A stretch of 58,110 nucleotides of DNA from Chitinophagaceae bacterium (lineage in GTDB: Bacteria > Bacteroidota > Bacteroidia > Chitinophagales > Chitinophagaceae), in NCBI GenBank assembly GCA_014379965.1, contig JACMKU010000027.1, positions 1 through 58,110 on the forward strand, in the 5' to 3' direction. The position numbers and the translations under genes are program-made. The stretch's first letter is position 1. The number at the start of each line of letters is the position of its first letter. This document shows, piece after piece, positions 46,601 through 54,980 of the stretch. The notes under the pieces are model-generated. The model did no database searches. It was not told the origin of the DNA and saw only the letters and a program-made list of their open reading frames with translations.

Positions 46601-49600
46601 CTCCAATCCGAATACATCTACTGCATTAAGCCCATCACATAATTACCTGGAGGGTACTTACAACATCGTTCTGCAGGCAACCACCTCCAATGGTTGTGTG
46701 AAGGATACTACAGTTACCGCCACATTTAGTCTTACTCCATCCCTTGCTTTTGCCCCGCTTGCAGCGATCTGCGAGAATGCTGCGGTGAGTTCGGTGGCCT
46801 CGGCGAGTGTGACTAATGGTGCAACAGGTGTAGGTGTGTATAGCGGTCCAGGAACTACATCAGCAGGTGTTTTCAATCCTGCACAGGCTGGCCCGGGTAA
46901 TCACACGATCACTTATACATTCACTACAGCAGGGGGTTGCATACAACCGATCACGCAAAATATTCTCGTGAATGCTAAGCCGCGGCCAAATTTCAGCTTC
47001 CCCAATGGCGGATGCTTACCAGCAAGCGGCCAGGTGCAGTTCACTAACAGTAGTACGATAGCCGATGCGCAGACCATGACGTGGCTGTGGACGTTTAACG
47101 ACCCTAATTCAAATGCGGGAAATCCGAATACGTCAACGGCCTTCCAGCCAACGCATAATTTCGTTGATGGCACCTACAACCTCAACCTACAGGCGACCTC
47201 TTCGAATGGTTGCGTGAAGGATACAACGATCACGACGACGTTTAGCATTACGCCTTTACTCAGTTATCCAGCTCTTAGTTCTATCTGCGAAAATGCAGCA
47301 GCGGTTTCTGTAGCCACCGCGGCTGTGACGAATGGAGCGACTGGAACTGGCGTCTATAGCGGAGCAGGAACAACGAGTGCGGGGATGTTTAACCCAGCGA
47401 GCGCAGGTCCAGGCGATCATGTGATCACCTATACATTCACCACGGCAGGAGGATGTATACAATCAATACCGCAAACCATTCATGTATACGCGAAGCCAAG
47501 AACGACTTTCAGCTTCCCGACGGGAGCATGCCTTGCACCTAACGGACAGGTACAGTTTACCAATAATAGTACGATCCCTGATGGACAGGCCATGACATGG
47601 CAGTGGACATTCAATGATCCTAATGCGAATGCCGGGAATCCGAATACTTCAACGGCATTGTCGCCAACACATAATTTCAATGAAGGCACCTTCGCCATCA
47701 ACCTTATGGCCACTTCGGCTAACGGTTGCACGAAGGATACTACGATCAATGCTACGTTTAAGGTAACACCCGTATTAAATTATCCAGCACTTACCGCGGT
47801 ATGTGAAAGCGTCGCTTCCTTCTCGGTCGCCAATGCAACTGTAACGAACGGCATTCTTGGAAACGGCGTCTACAGTGGGCCCGGAACCTCGGCAGCAGGA
47901 ATGTTTAATCCAGCCGCCGCAGGCTACGGTACGCATCCGATCAATTATATCTTCACTACAATCGGTGGATGTGTTCAGTCAATAGCACAGAACATAACTG
48001 TACATGCAAGACCCAGGACAACTTTCAGCTTCACTTCGGGTGGCTGTCTGCCAGCCAATGGCCAGGCACAGTTCTCAAACAACACTATCGTTCCTGATGG
48101 ACAGGCGTTGACATGGCAATGGACATTCAACGATCCGAATGCAAACGCTGGTAATCCGAATACATCCACTGCGTTCGCTCCCACACACAATTTCAGTGAA
48201 GGGACGTACAACATCAACTTGCTGGCTACATCTTCCAATGGATGTGTAAAGGATACAACTATTGCTGCGACATTTAAAGTGACACCGGTTGTAGTATTCC
48301 CAGCATTGGCTAATGTTTGTCAGAATCCAGGTGCAGCGCCAACGTCCGTAGGGATGGCTACCGTGACCAACGGTGTATCGGGAACGGGCGTCTATAGCGG
48401 TCCGGGAACAACTCCTGCGGGACTATTCGATCCGAATGTTGCCGGTCCGGGCACACACACAATCAATTATACGTTCACATCTGCTGGTGGCTGTATAGCA
48501 ACCGCCTCAGGTACGATACAGGTTTATCCAAGACCAATGGCAGCATTTACAGTGACGCCGGACATTTGTCTTGGTCAGACAGCTACGATCACTAACTCAT
48601 CTACAATTCCCTCAGGAAGCATTACTACCTGGAACTGGAATCTTGGAAATGGTAATTCTCCTTCCTACACAAATGGAAATCCATTTACGGCAACCTACCC
48701 TGCAGCTGTTCCATATACCGTGCAGATGGTAGCAGTAAGTGACCGGGGTTGTTTCAGTGAATCGGTTTCTCGCCAGGTAGCGGTGCACCCATTGCCTGCA
48801 GTTGACTTCGCTATACCAGCGGGCATTTGTATGCCTAATGGAAATGCTGTCTTCAACAACCAAACGGTGGTCCCTGACAATTCTGCATTGACCTATTTGT
48901 GGAATTTCGGTGATGGCAGTGGAACCTCTACGGCAACTCATCCTACATATGTTTACGCATCGCCAGGATCTTATAGTGTTCAGCTCACAGCCACGTCCGC
49001 CTTTGGATGCACGGCCACGAGTGTTCCAAAGGTTGTTGACGATTTCTTTGATAAACCTGTGGCCTTGTTCGATGTAACACCTACAGAACTCTGCCAGGGT
49101 GTAAACACGGTCTTCATGGATAACAGCTTTGCCACCGGAAGTAGCATTCAATCCTGGAAGTGGAATTTCGATGATGGTTCACCCATTGTAACCACGCAGA
49201 CGCCTACTAAAAAATTCAACAACCCGGGTGAATACGATGTTACTCTAACGGTGACAAATGCTGTAGGGTGCGTATCGGATCCTTATCCGAAGACGGTGAA
49301 GGTGCACTTGCAGCCGGTGATCGATGCTGGCCGTTCTTTCGTGGTGCCACAGGGAACTACTATCCAGTTTGAAGCAACGGCGAATTCATCATCGTTGACC
49401 TTTAGTTGGTCGCCTGCTTTCGGACTATCAAGTGATTCAACCCTTAAACCTTCGTTGATAGCGAATGGTGACCAGAGGTACACGTTGACGGCGACAGGTG
49501 AGTTCGGTTGTACCGCTACTGATTTCATGAACGTGGCGATTTTGAAACCGGTTCATGTGCCGAATGTATTCTCTCCAAATAATGATGGAGTGCACGACAG

Positions 49601-49811
49601 GTGGTTGATCCCGAATCTTGCCGACTATCCGGGCTGCAATGTTGCAGTGTTTAACAGGTACGGCCAACAGGTATTTTATTCATCTGGATATTCTACACCT
49701 TGGGATGGAACGGTGAATGGAAAGGGACTGCCGGTCGGAGTGTATTATTATGTTATTACACTGGAGAATGGATTTAAACCTATAAGCGGGTCCGTGACAA
49801 TTGTGAAATAG
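43608..49811 (+). CDS. Giant adhesin-like protein, IgGFc-binding-like domain + PKD-type repeats + CHU_C tail
   Basis: 2067 residues. Signal peptide to about 22 (GASAQ), then an IgGFc-binding-like domain (about 25-480; GRDFWVGYGHH, MVIYLSAEQPANVTVTIDG, DPEMVFLSPIEQAI) that matches the one in the previous protein almost motif for motif. PKD-like domains lead into five tandem repeats of about 173 residues (about 777-1641), each a PKD variant with WTFNDPNANAGNPNT followed by a VTNGATGTGVYSGPGT domain. Further PKD domains and a CHU_C tail (about 1980-2067, VPNVFSPNNDGVHDRW) end it. The N-terminal domain of this protein being the late domain of its neighbour suggests a duplication in place. The PorP/SprF gene just downstream fits the known pairing of CHU_C cargo with SprF. 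Confidence 0.9.
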   Translation: MKLVKKSLIVFSLLLSWWGASAQDFSNRGRDFWVGYGHHQYMEPGQNNSQEMVIYLSAEQPANVTVTIDGTTWVRNYSIPANTVIATEFIPKAGTIDARLISVPCSFVPPGTPCGGEGVFVNKGIHIVSDVPIVAYAHIFGSVSSGATMLLPTDTWGYSYTSINSQQIDAAGPAYTWVYVIAKDNNTVIRVTPSVPTRTGQPGGVSYDITLQRGEIYQVVGQSDASGNGNQFTGTTIKSIANPSGQCYPVAVFSGSSRTRGEAIPCGTSSGRDNDMQQAFPQQAWGKRYLTAPFSAASGPSTNVNLTASTFQTSVYKIVVKDPTTVVKRNGVQITGLLSPGNYYQFSSNTADYIESDKPIMIGQFMSGGSGCNPGSWGDPEMVFLSPIEQAIKNVGFYRNNRQSIYANYVTVIIPTAGVASLRIDGSATFNHTYAHPNLPGYSVVVKGWQASQSQSLMYSDSAFTALTYGLGSAESYAYNAGTYIRNLSAVSSIHNTLDPGTAQHAFTCTNTPFELSVLMAYQPTRLDWLLSQVGSTLSPNADVIDNAPVSSGTVIVNGITYYKYTLPGTYSFNTADTFDIPINGYHPNIENCYNREQLRVPVIVKGKPIADFSFSHSGCTLDTVQFTGAATTSNSFTIRDFNWTFPGPVTATGQLVKRLLPPGVHNISLNVVSNEGCVSDTIKQITIYDKPPAEFAASPASICQGTTFTFTDTSSATVAVNTWYWDFGNNVTQTITTGPSVTYSYPQPGTYTVKHVTRSSATCVSDTVRRVVIVYEKPFVSFTNNASGCLDVSGLVQFTGIATVGDGQAINTYLWNFNDPNATGTNPNTAAVQNPSHNFQQGTYNINLSVMTANGCVKDTTITVTFNLKPQLAYPTLNAVCENTTAAISVATGSVTNGVTGTGVYRGPGTSSAGAFSPLTAGPGTHTIWYVFTTSANCKDSISQTILVNARPRTSFTLPNGGCLPTNGQVQFTNTTTIPDGQAMTWAWNFNDPNANGSNPNTSTALSPSHNYLEGTYNIVLQATTSNGCVKDTTVTATFSLTPSLAFAPLAAICENAAVSSVASASVTNGATGVGVYSGPGTTSAGVFNPAQAGPGNHTITYTFTTAGGCIQPITQNILVNAKPRPNFSFPNGGCLPASGQVQFTNSSTIADAQTMTWLWTFNDPNSNAGNPNTSTAFQPTHNFVDGTYNLNLQATSSNGCVKDTTITTTFSITPLLSYPALSSICENAAAVSVATAAVTNGATGTGVYSGAGTTSAGMFNPASAGPGDHVITYTFTTAGGCIQSIPQTIHVYAKPRTTFSFPTGACLAPNGQVQFTNNSTIPDGQAMTWQWTFNDPNANAGNPNTSTALSPTHNFNEGTFAINLMATSANGCTKDTTINATFKVTPVLNYPALTAVCESVASFSVANATVTNGILGNGVYSGPGTSAAGMFNPAAAGYGTHPINYIFTTIGGCVQSIAQNITVHARPRTTFSFTSGGCLPANGQAQFSNNTIVPDGQALTWQWTFNDPNANAGNPNTSTAFAPTHNFSEGTYNINLLATSSNGCVKDTTIAATFKVTPVVVFPALANVCQNPGAAPTSVGMATVTNGVSGTGVYSGPGTTPAGLFDPNVAGPGTHTINYTFTSAGGCIATASGTIQVYPRPMAAFTVTPDICLGQTATITNSSTIPSGSITTWNWNLGNGNSPSYTNGNPFTATYPAAVPYTVQMVAVSDRGCFSESVSRQVAVHPLPAVDFAIPAGICMPNGNAVFNNQTVVPDNSALTYLWNFGDGSGTSTATHPTYVYASPGSYSVQLTATSAFGCTATSVPKVVDDFFDKPVALFDVTPTELCQGVNTVFMDNSFATGSSIQSWKWNFDDGSPIVTTQTPTKKFNNPGEYDVTLTVTNAVGCVSDPYPKTVKVHLQPVIDAGRSFVVPQGTTIQFEATANSSSLTFSWSPAFGLSSDSTLKPSLIANGDQRYTLTATGEFGCTATDFMNVAILKPVHVPNVFSPNNDGVHDRWLIPNLADYPGCNVAVFNRYGQQVFYSSGYSTPWDGTVNGKGLPVGVYYYVITLENGFKPISGSVTIVK

Positions 49812-49858
49812 AGTTTATATAAACCAGAAGAAACTTTTTGTACATAAAAACTACTACG

Positions 49859-50863
49859 ATGAGAAATCTTTTAAAGGCTTCCTGCCTGTTTTTGGTAATG
49901 TGTTTAGCGGGTTCTGTTAAGGCGCAGGTTGATCCGCATTTTTCACAGTACTATGTTTATCCTGCCTGGTTGAATCCGGCCCTCACTGGTGCATTCGATG
50001 GCGAATACCGCGTATCGGGTATTTACCGCAACCAATGGGGAAACATCAGCAGTCCTTTCTCTACGCCGGGGCTGTCAGCGGAGTTTACTACTAACAAGAA
50101 TATTAACCTTGGTGTCAGCATACTCAACCAGAAAGCGGGCAGCGGTGGGTACAACTATACCACTGCCTATGCGAGTGTCGCGTACACGGGTGTGAAGTTT
50201 GGAACAAACCTTACGCAACGTGTGGTATTCGGCATACAGGCGGGAATGATCCAGAGAAGGTTCGACCGTTCGAAGATGACCTTCGGCGATCAATGGAATC
50301 CCGTTACCGGATATAACCCCGGCAATCCTACATCGGACGTACTCAGCAGGACATCTGCAACAGCATTAGACGTGGGTGCTGGTGTGATGTACTTCGATGC
50401 TGCTCCTGGCAAGAAATCTAATTTATTCGCAGGCTTTTCTGTATCGCATCTAACGAAACCTGAAGATAAGTTCAGCGCAACGGGTAATGCGAAGATCCCA
50501 ATGCGTTTCACCGGCCACGCTGGAATGCGCTTTACACTATCGCAAGTCTTCAGTATTACACCGAATATCCTTTACCTGAAACAAGGAACTGCAACGGAGA
50601 AGATGGTAGGAGCCTATGCTTCTTACAAGGCTGCGCCCGACCTCGACCTGATGCTCGGTGCGAATTATCGTTTCGAAGACGCGATTTCGCCTTTTATAGG
50701 ATTTGCATATAAGAACCTGGTGCTTGGTGCAAGCTATGATGTCAACTCATCAGACCTTGGAAAGATGGCAAATGGTTCAAATAGTTTCGAAATATCGCTA
50801 TCGTTTATCGGAAGGAAGGCGACGAGAACGCCGGAGATAGAGTTTGTTTGTCCAAGACTGTAG
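49859..50863 (+). CDS. PorP/SprF-family type IX secretion outer-membrane protein
   Basis: 334 residues from ATG 49859 (an in-frame TTG at 49838 is a worse start). Signal peptide to about 23 (GSVKAQ), then the family opening VDPHFSQYYVYPAWLNPALTGAF and an outer-membrane beta-barrel with alternating strands. Family members (SprF in Flavobacterium, PorP in Porphyromonas) are needed for export of CHU_C (type B) cargo or for the secretion motor link. It lies 47 bases after an adhesin gene, so it is probably the dedicated partner of that adhesin. The sequence is unlike the second copy at 53099 except for shared motifs. Confidence 0.92.
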   Translation: MRNLLKASCLFLVMCLAGSVKAQVDPHFSQYYVYPAWLNPALTGAFDGEYRVSGIYRNQWGNISSPFSTPGLSAEFTTNKNINLGVSILNQKAGSGGYNYTTAYASVAYTGVKFGTNLTQRVVFGIQAGMIQRRFDRSKMTFGDQWNPVTGYNPGNPTSDVLSRTSATALDVGAGVMYFDAAPGKKSNLFAGFSVSHLTKPEDKFSATGNAKIPMRFTGHAGMRFTLSQVFSITPNILYLKQGTATEKMVGAYASYKAAPDLDLMLGANYRFEDAISPFIGFAYKNLVLGASYDVNSSDLGKMANGSNSFEISLSFIGRKATRTPEIEFVCPRL

Positions 50864-50870
50864 GAGGAAT

Positions 50871-50926
50871 AGGCAATTGGCAATAGGCAATTGGCAATAG
50901 GCAATTGGCAATAAGCAATAAGCCAG
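50871..50926. repeat. Heptamer array, AGGCAAT/TGGCAAT, single arm
   Basis: Eight units in register (AGGCAAT, TGGCAAT alternating three times, then AAGCAAT, AAGCCAG), beginning seven bases after the stop of the SprF-like gene. It uses the same GCAAT core as the arrays at 6432 and 15125, but no facing arm. Confidence 0.8.
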
Positions 50927-50967
50927 TCGAACTTTGAAATTGATTTTTGTAAATAATAATATATAGG

Positions 50968-52965
50968 ATGAAAAAGATATTTTTTGCTTCGATGGTTTTC
51001 CTGGTGACATGCTCGGTCAACGCGCAGTTCATTTATGATTACCTGAAAGCGGCGGATAACTATTACCAGAAGGGTGATTATTTTTCTGCGGCACAATATT
51101 ATGAGAAGTACTTCGGCAGTGACAAGGCGAAAGACCGCCCGGAGTACAAGCCGTATGCCGTACAGACTTCGTCCAAGAAAACAGCCCCTGCGGCTACCAG
51201 CCGTGAGACCGCTATATGGAGGCTTGCAGAAAGTTATCGCCTGTTGAATTATCCAGCAAAGGCAGCTCCCTACTACAAGCAGGCAATGGAATTGGATAAG
51301 ACAAAATTCCCCCTGGCGTCGTATCACTATGCGACGATGCAAAGGGCGTTGGAAAATTATTCGGATGCAGAGGCTCATTTCAAAACATTCCTCGCCGAGT
51401 ATACTACCGACGACGAATACCGGAAAGGAGCACAGACAGAGCTCGCCAACTTGCAGTTCATCCAGGCGCAATTGAACAAGAAAGACCTGAAGTATTATAC
51501 GGTTAACAAAGCTCCTTCAGTACTAAATACTGTCGGTGCCAATTATGCACCAGCCTGGCTCAATGCTACCACGCTGTTGTTTACTTCAACGAGGCCTGAA
51601 GACAGCACGGCTAAAGACAAGATTTATACGAACAAGCTATACCAGGCCGTTTATTCCGAAGGAACGTTGGCCGATATTCAGAAAGCGACATTGCCCCAGG
51701 ACAAAGACATGCACCAGGGTGTGGTCAGCGCGACGCCCGATGGCAAAACACTCTTCCTCACGCGTTGGAGTGTCCAGGGAAATAAGAAGACGGCGGCGAT
51801 TTATTCAAGTACCAGCAATGGCAACGCATGGAGTAGCCCTTCATTGATCGGAACGGATATCAATGTTGCTGGCGCCAATACTCAACAGCCATTCGTGACG
51901 GCCGATGGTAAGTATTTATTGTATTCGAGTGACCGCAGCGGCGGCCTTGGTGGCTTCGATATCTGGTACGCACCTTTAGATGGAAGTGGCAGACCCGGAG
52001 CCCCAGTCAATATGGGGGATGTGATCAATACCTCCAGGGATGAGCAGGCTCCGTTCTATCATGAAGCATCTAAGTCACTCGTCTTCTCCAGCAATGGAAG
52101 AGTAGGCATGGGTGGCTATGACTTCTTCGTTAGCAAAGGCGCTGTTGGAAGTTTCGCAGCCCCTGAGAATTTCGGGTATCCTGTGAATTCAGTAAAGGAC
52201 GACATCTACTTTACAAGCAGGGGAGGAGCAAAGAACATACTCGAGGAAGTAATGATGAGCTCAGACCGCGAGGCGGCTTGTTGCCTGGAGATGTTTTACC
52301 TTAAGAAAATAAGACCCTTGAAGCAGCTCGGTGGCCGCATAGTATCGTGTGATCCTGCAAAGACAATCACCGGTGCGACTGTCACCGTGGTCGACGCTAC
52401 TACTACTAAGACGCTACACACCACCACCGTTGGTGCGGATGGTGGCTACACTTTCACGTTGGAAGATCATGTGGCAGTAAAGGTTAAGGGCGATGCGCAA
52501 GGCTTCATCACCAATACTATCGATGTGGCAATGCCTGCAGATCCAGAAGATGAGCGCATGAATTATCCTGACTTATGCCTGCAACCCGAAGCGCCAAAGG
52601 TCAATGAGACGTTCGTAGTTGAGAATGTATATTATGATTTCAATAAGGCTGTCCTTAAGCCTGAATCGTTCCCTGCCCTTGATGAGATCGTTCGCATGCT
52701 GACTACATATCCTGAAATGGTTATCGAATTAAGCGCGCACACCGATCAAATTGGTTCAAATAGTTATAACCAGAAGCTTTCTGAAGCCCGCGCCCGGAGT
52801 GTAGTCGCCTACCTCATCAGCAAAGGAATCGATGAAAACAGGCTGGCGGCAAAGGGATATGGAGAAACAATGCCTATAGAGCCCAATAAGAATCCTGACG
52901 GGACTGATAATCCGACGGGAAGAGAGAAGAATAGGAGAACTGAGTTTAAGGTACTTAAGAATTAG
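50968..52965 (+). CDS. OmpA-family protein with TPR and WD40-like (PD40) repeats, PorE-like
   Basis: 665 residues. Signal peptide to about 20 (SVNAQ). Residues about 20-165 form TPR-like helices (AADNYYQKGDYFSAAQYYEKYF, AAPYYKQAMELD, ALENYSDAEAHFKTFL). A six- to seven-bladed PD40-type propeller follows (about 180-440; LLFTSTRPEDS, YLLYSSDRSGGLGGFDIWYA, SLVFSSNGRVGMGGYDFFV), then a carboxypeptidase-regulatory-like domain (about 450-545), and an OmpA domain (about 550-665; YYDFNKAVLKPES, ELSAHTDQIGSNSYNQKLSEARARSVVAYL) that binds peptidoglycan. This is the architecture of PorE of the T9SS. Its place between two PorP/SprF genes supports a role in anchoring the translocon or adhesins to the cell wall. 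Confidence 0.92.
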   Translation: MKKIFFASMVFLVTCSVNAQFIYDYLKAADNYYQKGDYFSAAQYYEKYFGSDKAKDRPEYKPYAVQTSSKKTAPAATSRETAIWRLAESYRLLNYPAKAAPYYKQAMELDKTKFPLASYHYATMQRALENYSDAEAHFKTFLAEYTTDDEYRKGAQTELANLQFIQAQLNKKDLKYYTVNKAPSVLNTVGANYAPAWLNATTLLFTSTRPEDSTAKDKIYTNKLYQAVYSEGTLADIQKATLPQDKDMHQGVVSATPDGKTLFLTRWSVQGNKKTAAIYSSTSNGNAWSSPSLIGTDINVAGANTQQPFVTADGKYLLYSSDRSGGLGGFDIWYAPLDGSGRPGAPVNMGDVINTSRDEQAPFYHEASKSLVFSSNGRVGMGGYDFFVSKGAVGSFAAPENFGYPVNSVKDDIYFTSRGGAKNILEEVMMSSDREAACCLEMFYLKKIRPLKQLGGRIVSCDPAKTITGATVTVVDATTTKTLHTTTVGADGGYTFTLEDHVAVKVKGDAQGFITNTIDVAMPADPEDERMNYPDLCLQPEAPKVNETFVVENVYYDFNKAVLKPESFPALDEIVRMLTTYPEMVIELSAHTDQIGSNSYNQKLSEARARSVVAYLISKGIDENRLAAKGYGETMPIEPNKNPDGTDNPTGREKNRRTEFKVLKN

Positions 52966-52967
52966 TC

Positions 52968-53057
52968 GAATGAGTTGAATGGGTTGAATGGGTTGATTAG
53001 ATTGATTGAGTAGAGAAGCTTAATCAACTCAATCAACTTAATCAACCATTCAACCCA
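52968..53057. repeat. 9-base word array with facing arms, GAATGGGTT/GATTGAGTT type
   Basis: Left arm: GAATGAGTT, GAATGGGTT twice, GATTAGATT, GATTGAGTA (52968-53012). Right arm: AATCAACTC, AATCAACTT, AATCAACCA, TTCAACCCA (53022-53057). Arms are complementary with a short loop. The array begins two bases after the stop of the OmpA gene, between co-directional genes. The same words recur at 54129-54213. Confidence 0.85.
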
Positions 53058-53098
53058 CAAAAAGTCCCGTTTTTAAAATCCGCGTATTGAAAACAAAA

Positions 53099-54121
53099 AT
53101 GACAATGAGAGTAGTGCTATTCTTGGGAATGACATTGTTGTATGTGCAGGGTGCGGCTCAGCAAAAGCCACACTATACCCAGTACATTTTGAATCAGTAC
53201 ATTGTCAATCCCGCTTTATCGGGGATTGAAAATTATGTAGATCTGAAAGGAAGCCACCGGCACCAGTGGGTAGGTATCAGGGACGCCCCTGTCACTACCT
53301 ACCTCACTTTGCACGGCCCTATCGGAAAGAAAGACTATCGAACAACCGCAACATCTTTTTCCATGCCCGACGAGAACCCAAGGGGCAAGCAATACTGGGA
53401 GGACTATACTGCGCCCGAACCCCATCACGGAATAGGCATGCAGATAATAAATGATGTGACGGGTCCTATGAGCAATTTCTCGGCGTATGCAACTTATGCC
53501 TATCACCTTGGCCTTTCTCCCCGCACGAGCTTGTCGGGTGGATTCGGCGTAGGCTTTAACAGGCTAAGTCTCGACGCCTCTAAACTCGACTATGGCGACG
53601 TTACCGTCGATCCCGCGGTGATCGGGTCAGGCGTTCTCAGGAAGAACCGGCTCGACATTATGGCCGGCTTATATCTTTATTCTGCTGATTATTTCATTGG
53701 CCTTTCTGCCCAGCAGATCGTGCCACAGAAGATCGATTTTTCAGATGGATATATTCGTCCGAACAACGGCAGTGCCGTACCGCATATCTTCGGAACAGCA
53801 GGTTATCGGTTCCTGGTAGGTTATGACTTTAACCTCATCCCGTCATTGATGATCAAGTATGTACAACCATTGCCGATACAGGTAGAGATAAATGCAAAAC
53901 TGCAATATCGCGATATGGCCTGGGTAGGAGCGAGTGTGCGTTATAAGGATGGATTCGCTGGCATGCTTGGACTGAACATATCAAATACGTTCAATGTCGG
54001 CTATGCCTATGACTACACCACTTCCAAGCTCAATAACTTCAGCAAGGGCACCCATGAATTGATTGTGGGGTTCATCATCGGAAATAAGTATCCGGATAGT
54101 TGCCCGAGGAATGTTTGGTAG
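53099..54121 (+). CDS. PorP/SprF-family type IX secretion outer-membrane protein (second copy)
   Basis: 340 residues from ATG 53099 (the in-frame TTG at 53087 adds only four residues). Signal peptide to about 20 (GAAQQ), then PHYTQYILNQYIVNPALSGIENYVDLK, the family signature, and beta-barrel strands to the end. It differs strongly from the copy at 49859 in the middle, so the two are likely to serve different cargo; the two CHU_C adhesins upstream would be natural candidates, by inference. Last gene of the 32331-54121 block; followed by a hairpin-forming array and a convergent gene. Confidence 0.92.
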   Translation: MTMRVVLFLGMTLLYVQGAAQQKPHYTQYILNQYIVNPALSGIENYVDLKGSHRHQWVGIRDAPVTTYLTLHGPIGKKDYRTTATSFSMPDENPRGKQYWEDYTAPEPHHGIGMQIINDVTGPMSNFSAYATYAYHLGLSPRTSLSGGFGVGFNRLSLDASKLDYGDVTVDPAVIGSGVLRKNRLDIMAGLYLYSADYFIGLSAQQIVPQKIDFSDGYIRPNNGSAVPHIFGTAGYRFLVGYDFNLIPSLMIKYVQPLPIQVEINAKLQYRDMAWVGASVRYKDGFAGMLGLNISNTFNVGYAYDYTTSKLNNFSKGTHELIVGFIIGNKYPDSCPRNVW

Positions 54122-54128
54122 GAGGATA

Positions 54129-54213
54129 GTTGATTGGTTGATTGGGTTGATTGGGTTGATTGAGTTTCCAGCAACCGCTTATTCAACTCAATCAACCTAA
54201 TCAACCAATCAAC
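54129..54213. repeat. 9-base word array with facing arms, GATTGGGTT type
   Basis: Left arm 54129-54164 (GTTGATTGGTTGATTGGG...), right arm 54187-54213 (CTCAATCAACC...), complementary in 26 of 27 positions over the outer part, with an inner loop of about 22 bases. It fills the gap between convergent genes, starting seven bases after the stop of the PorP gene and ending ten bases before that of the sugar transferase. Confidence 0.85.
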
Positions 54214-54222
54214 TAAACCACC

Positions 54223-54945
54223 CTACTTCCACACCGCTCTCACCAACGTCCTTCCGCTAATCACCACCGTTCGGCCCAGTATTTTAAGATCGAGCCGCAT
54301 GTTTGCCTTGCGCACGTAGACGGCATCCCAATAGTAACGGTTAACGATTCCTTCATAGTCTCCGGCGGGTCCATGGTATCCTTTGATCTGTGCGAGACCG
54401 GTAATGCCAGGCTTTACGAGGTTCCTGAAACGATAGGATGAAATAACAAATGAAAAACGATTGCAGTCCGAGAGCATATGCGGGCGAGGACCCGTAAGGC
54501 TCATATGTCCAACAAGCACATTGAGAAATTGAGGAAGCTCATCAATATTCGTCTTGCGGAGGAACCGACCGGCGCGGGTAATCCGGCTGTCATTTTCCTC
54601 GGCCGGTTTCTCATCGGCGTCTTCGTTTATACGCATGGTTCGGAGCTTTAGGCATCTGAATAGTTTGCCATCACGCCCGACACGTTTTTGCGAGAAGAAC
54701 ACCGGCCCTCTCGAATCCAGCCGGATCCATATCGCAACGATCGGCAAGAGCCAACTTAGCACCAGCACGATGACAAGCAGGGAAACGACGATATCGACGG
54801 TTCTTTTGAGATACAAATAGTTCTTCCGGTTGGCAACGAAGGGGGCGATAATTGCGTTTTCAGCAATGGTCAAAGCTTCCGTGGTAATCGGATGTGAAAG
54901 TTCAGTAGTGTATTCTGTTTGTAGCAATTGGGGAATGGTTTTCAC
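54223..54945 (-). CDS. Bacterial sugar transferase (undecaprenyl-phosphate sugar phosphotransferase, short form)
   Basis: 240 residues. One membrane helix (about 50-75; KRTVDIVVSLLVIV), then the conserved catalytic block FSQKRVGRDGKLFRCLKLRTM, DELPQFLNVLVGHMSLTGPRP and the end LVKPGITGLAQI. These are the WcaJ/WbaP C-terminal motifs; the long N-terminal multi-helix part of full WcaJ is absent, as in PglC-like short forms. It transfers a sugar-1-phosphate to the lipid carrier as the first step of surface polysaccharide synthesis. The gene is alone, divergent from the nucleotidyltransferase at 55138 and convergent with the PorP gene. Confidence 0.92.
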   Translation of the reverse strand: MKTIPQLLQTEYTTELSHPITTEALTIAENAIIAPFVANRKNYLYLKRTVDIVVSLLVIVLVLSWLLPIVAIWIRLDSRGPVFFSQKRVGRDGKLFRCLKLRTMRINEDADEKPAEENDSRITRAGRFLRKTNIDELPQFLNVLVGHMSLTGPRPHMLSDCNRFSFVISSYRFRNLVKPGITGLAQIKGYHGPAGDYEGIVNRYYWDAVYVRKANMRLDLKILGRTVVISGRTLVRAVWK

Positions 54946-54980
54946 TGTCAGTTAAATCGGAAAATCATCGCAGAGGGTTG

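Noticed and set aside
45937..48530. Repeated DNA as a possible mobile or CRISPR-like array
   Set aside because: The period of about 519 bases is in frame with a coding sequence and encodes protein domains.
50734..51471. Long minus-strand frame across the SprF-like and OmpA genes
   Set aside because: It is antisense to two well-supported genes and its middle is translated from the heptamer array.
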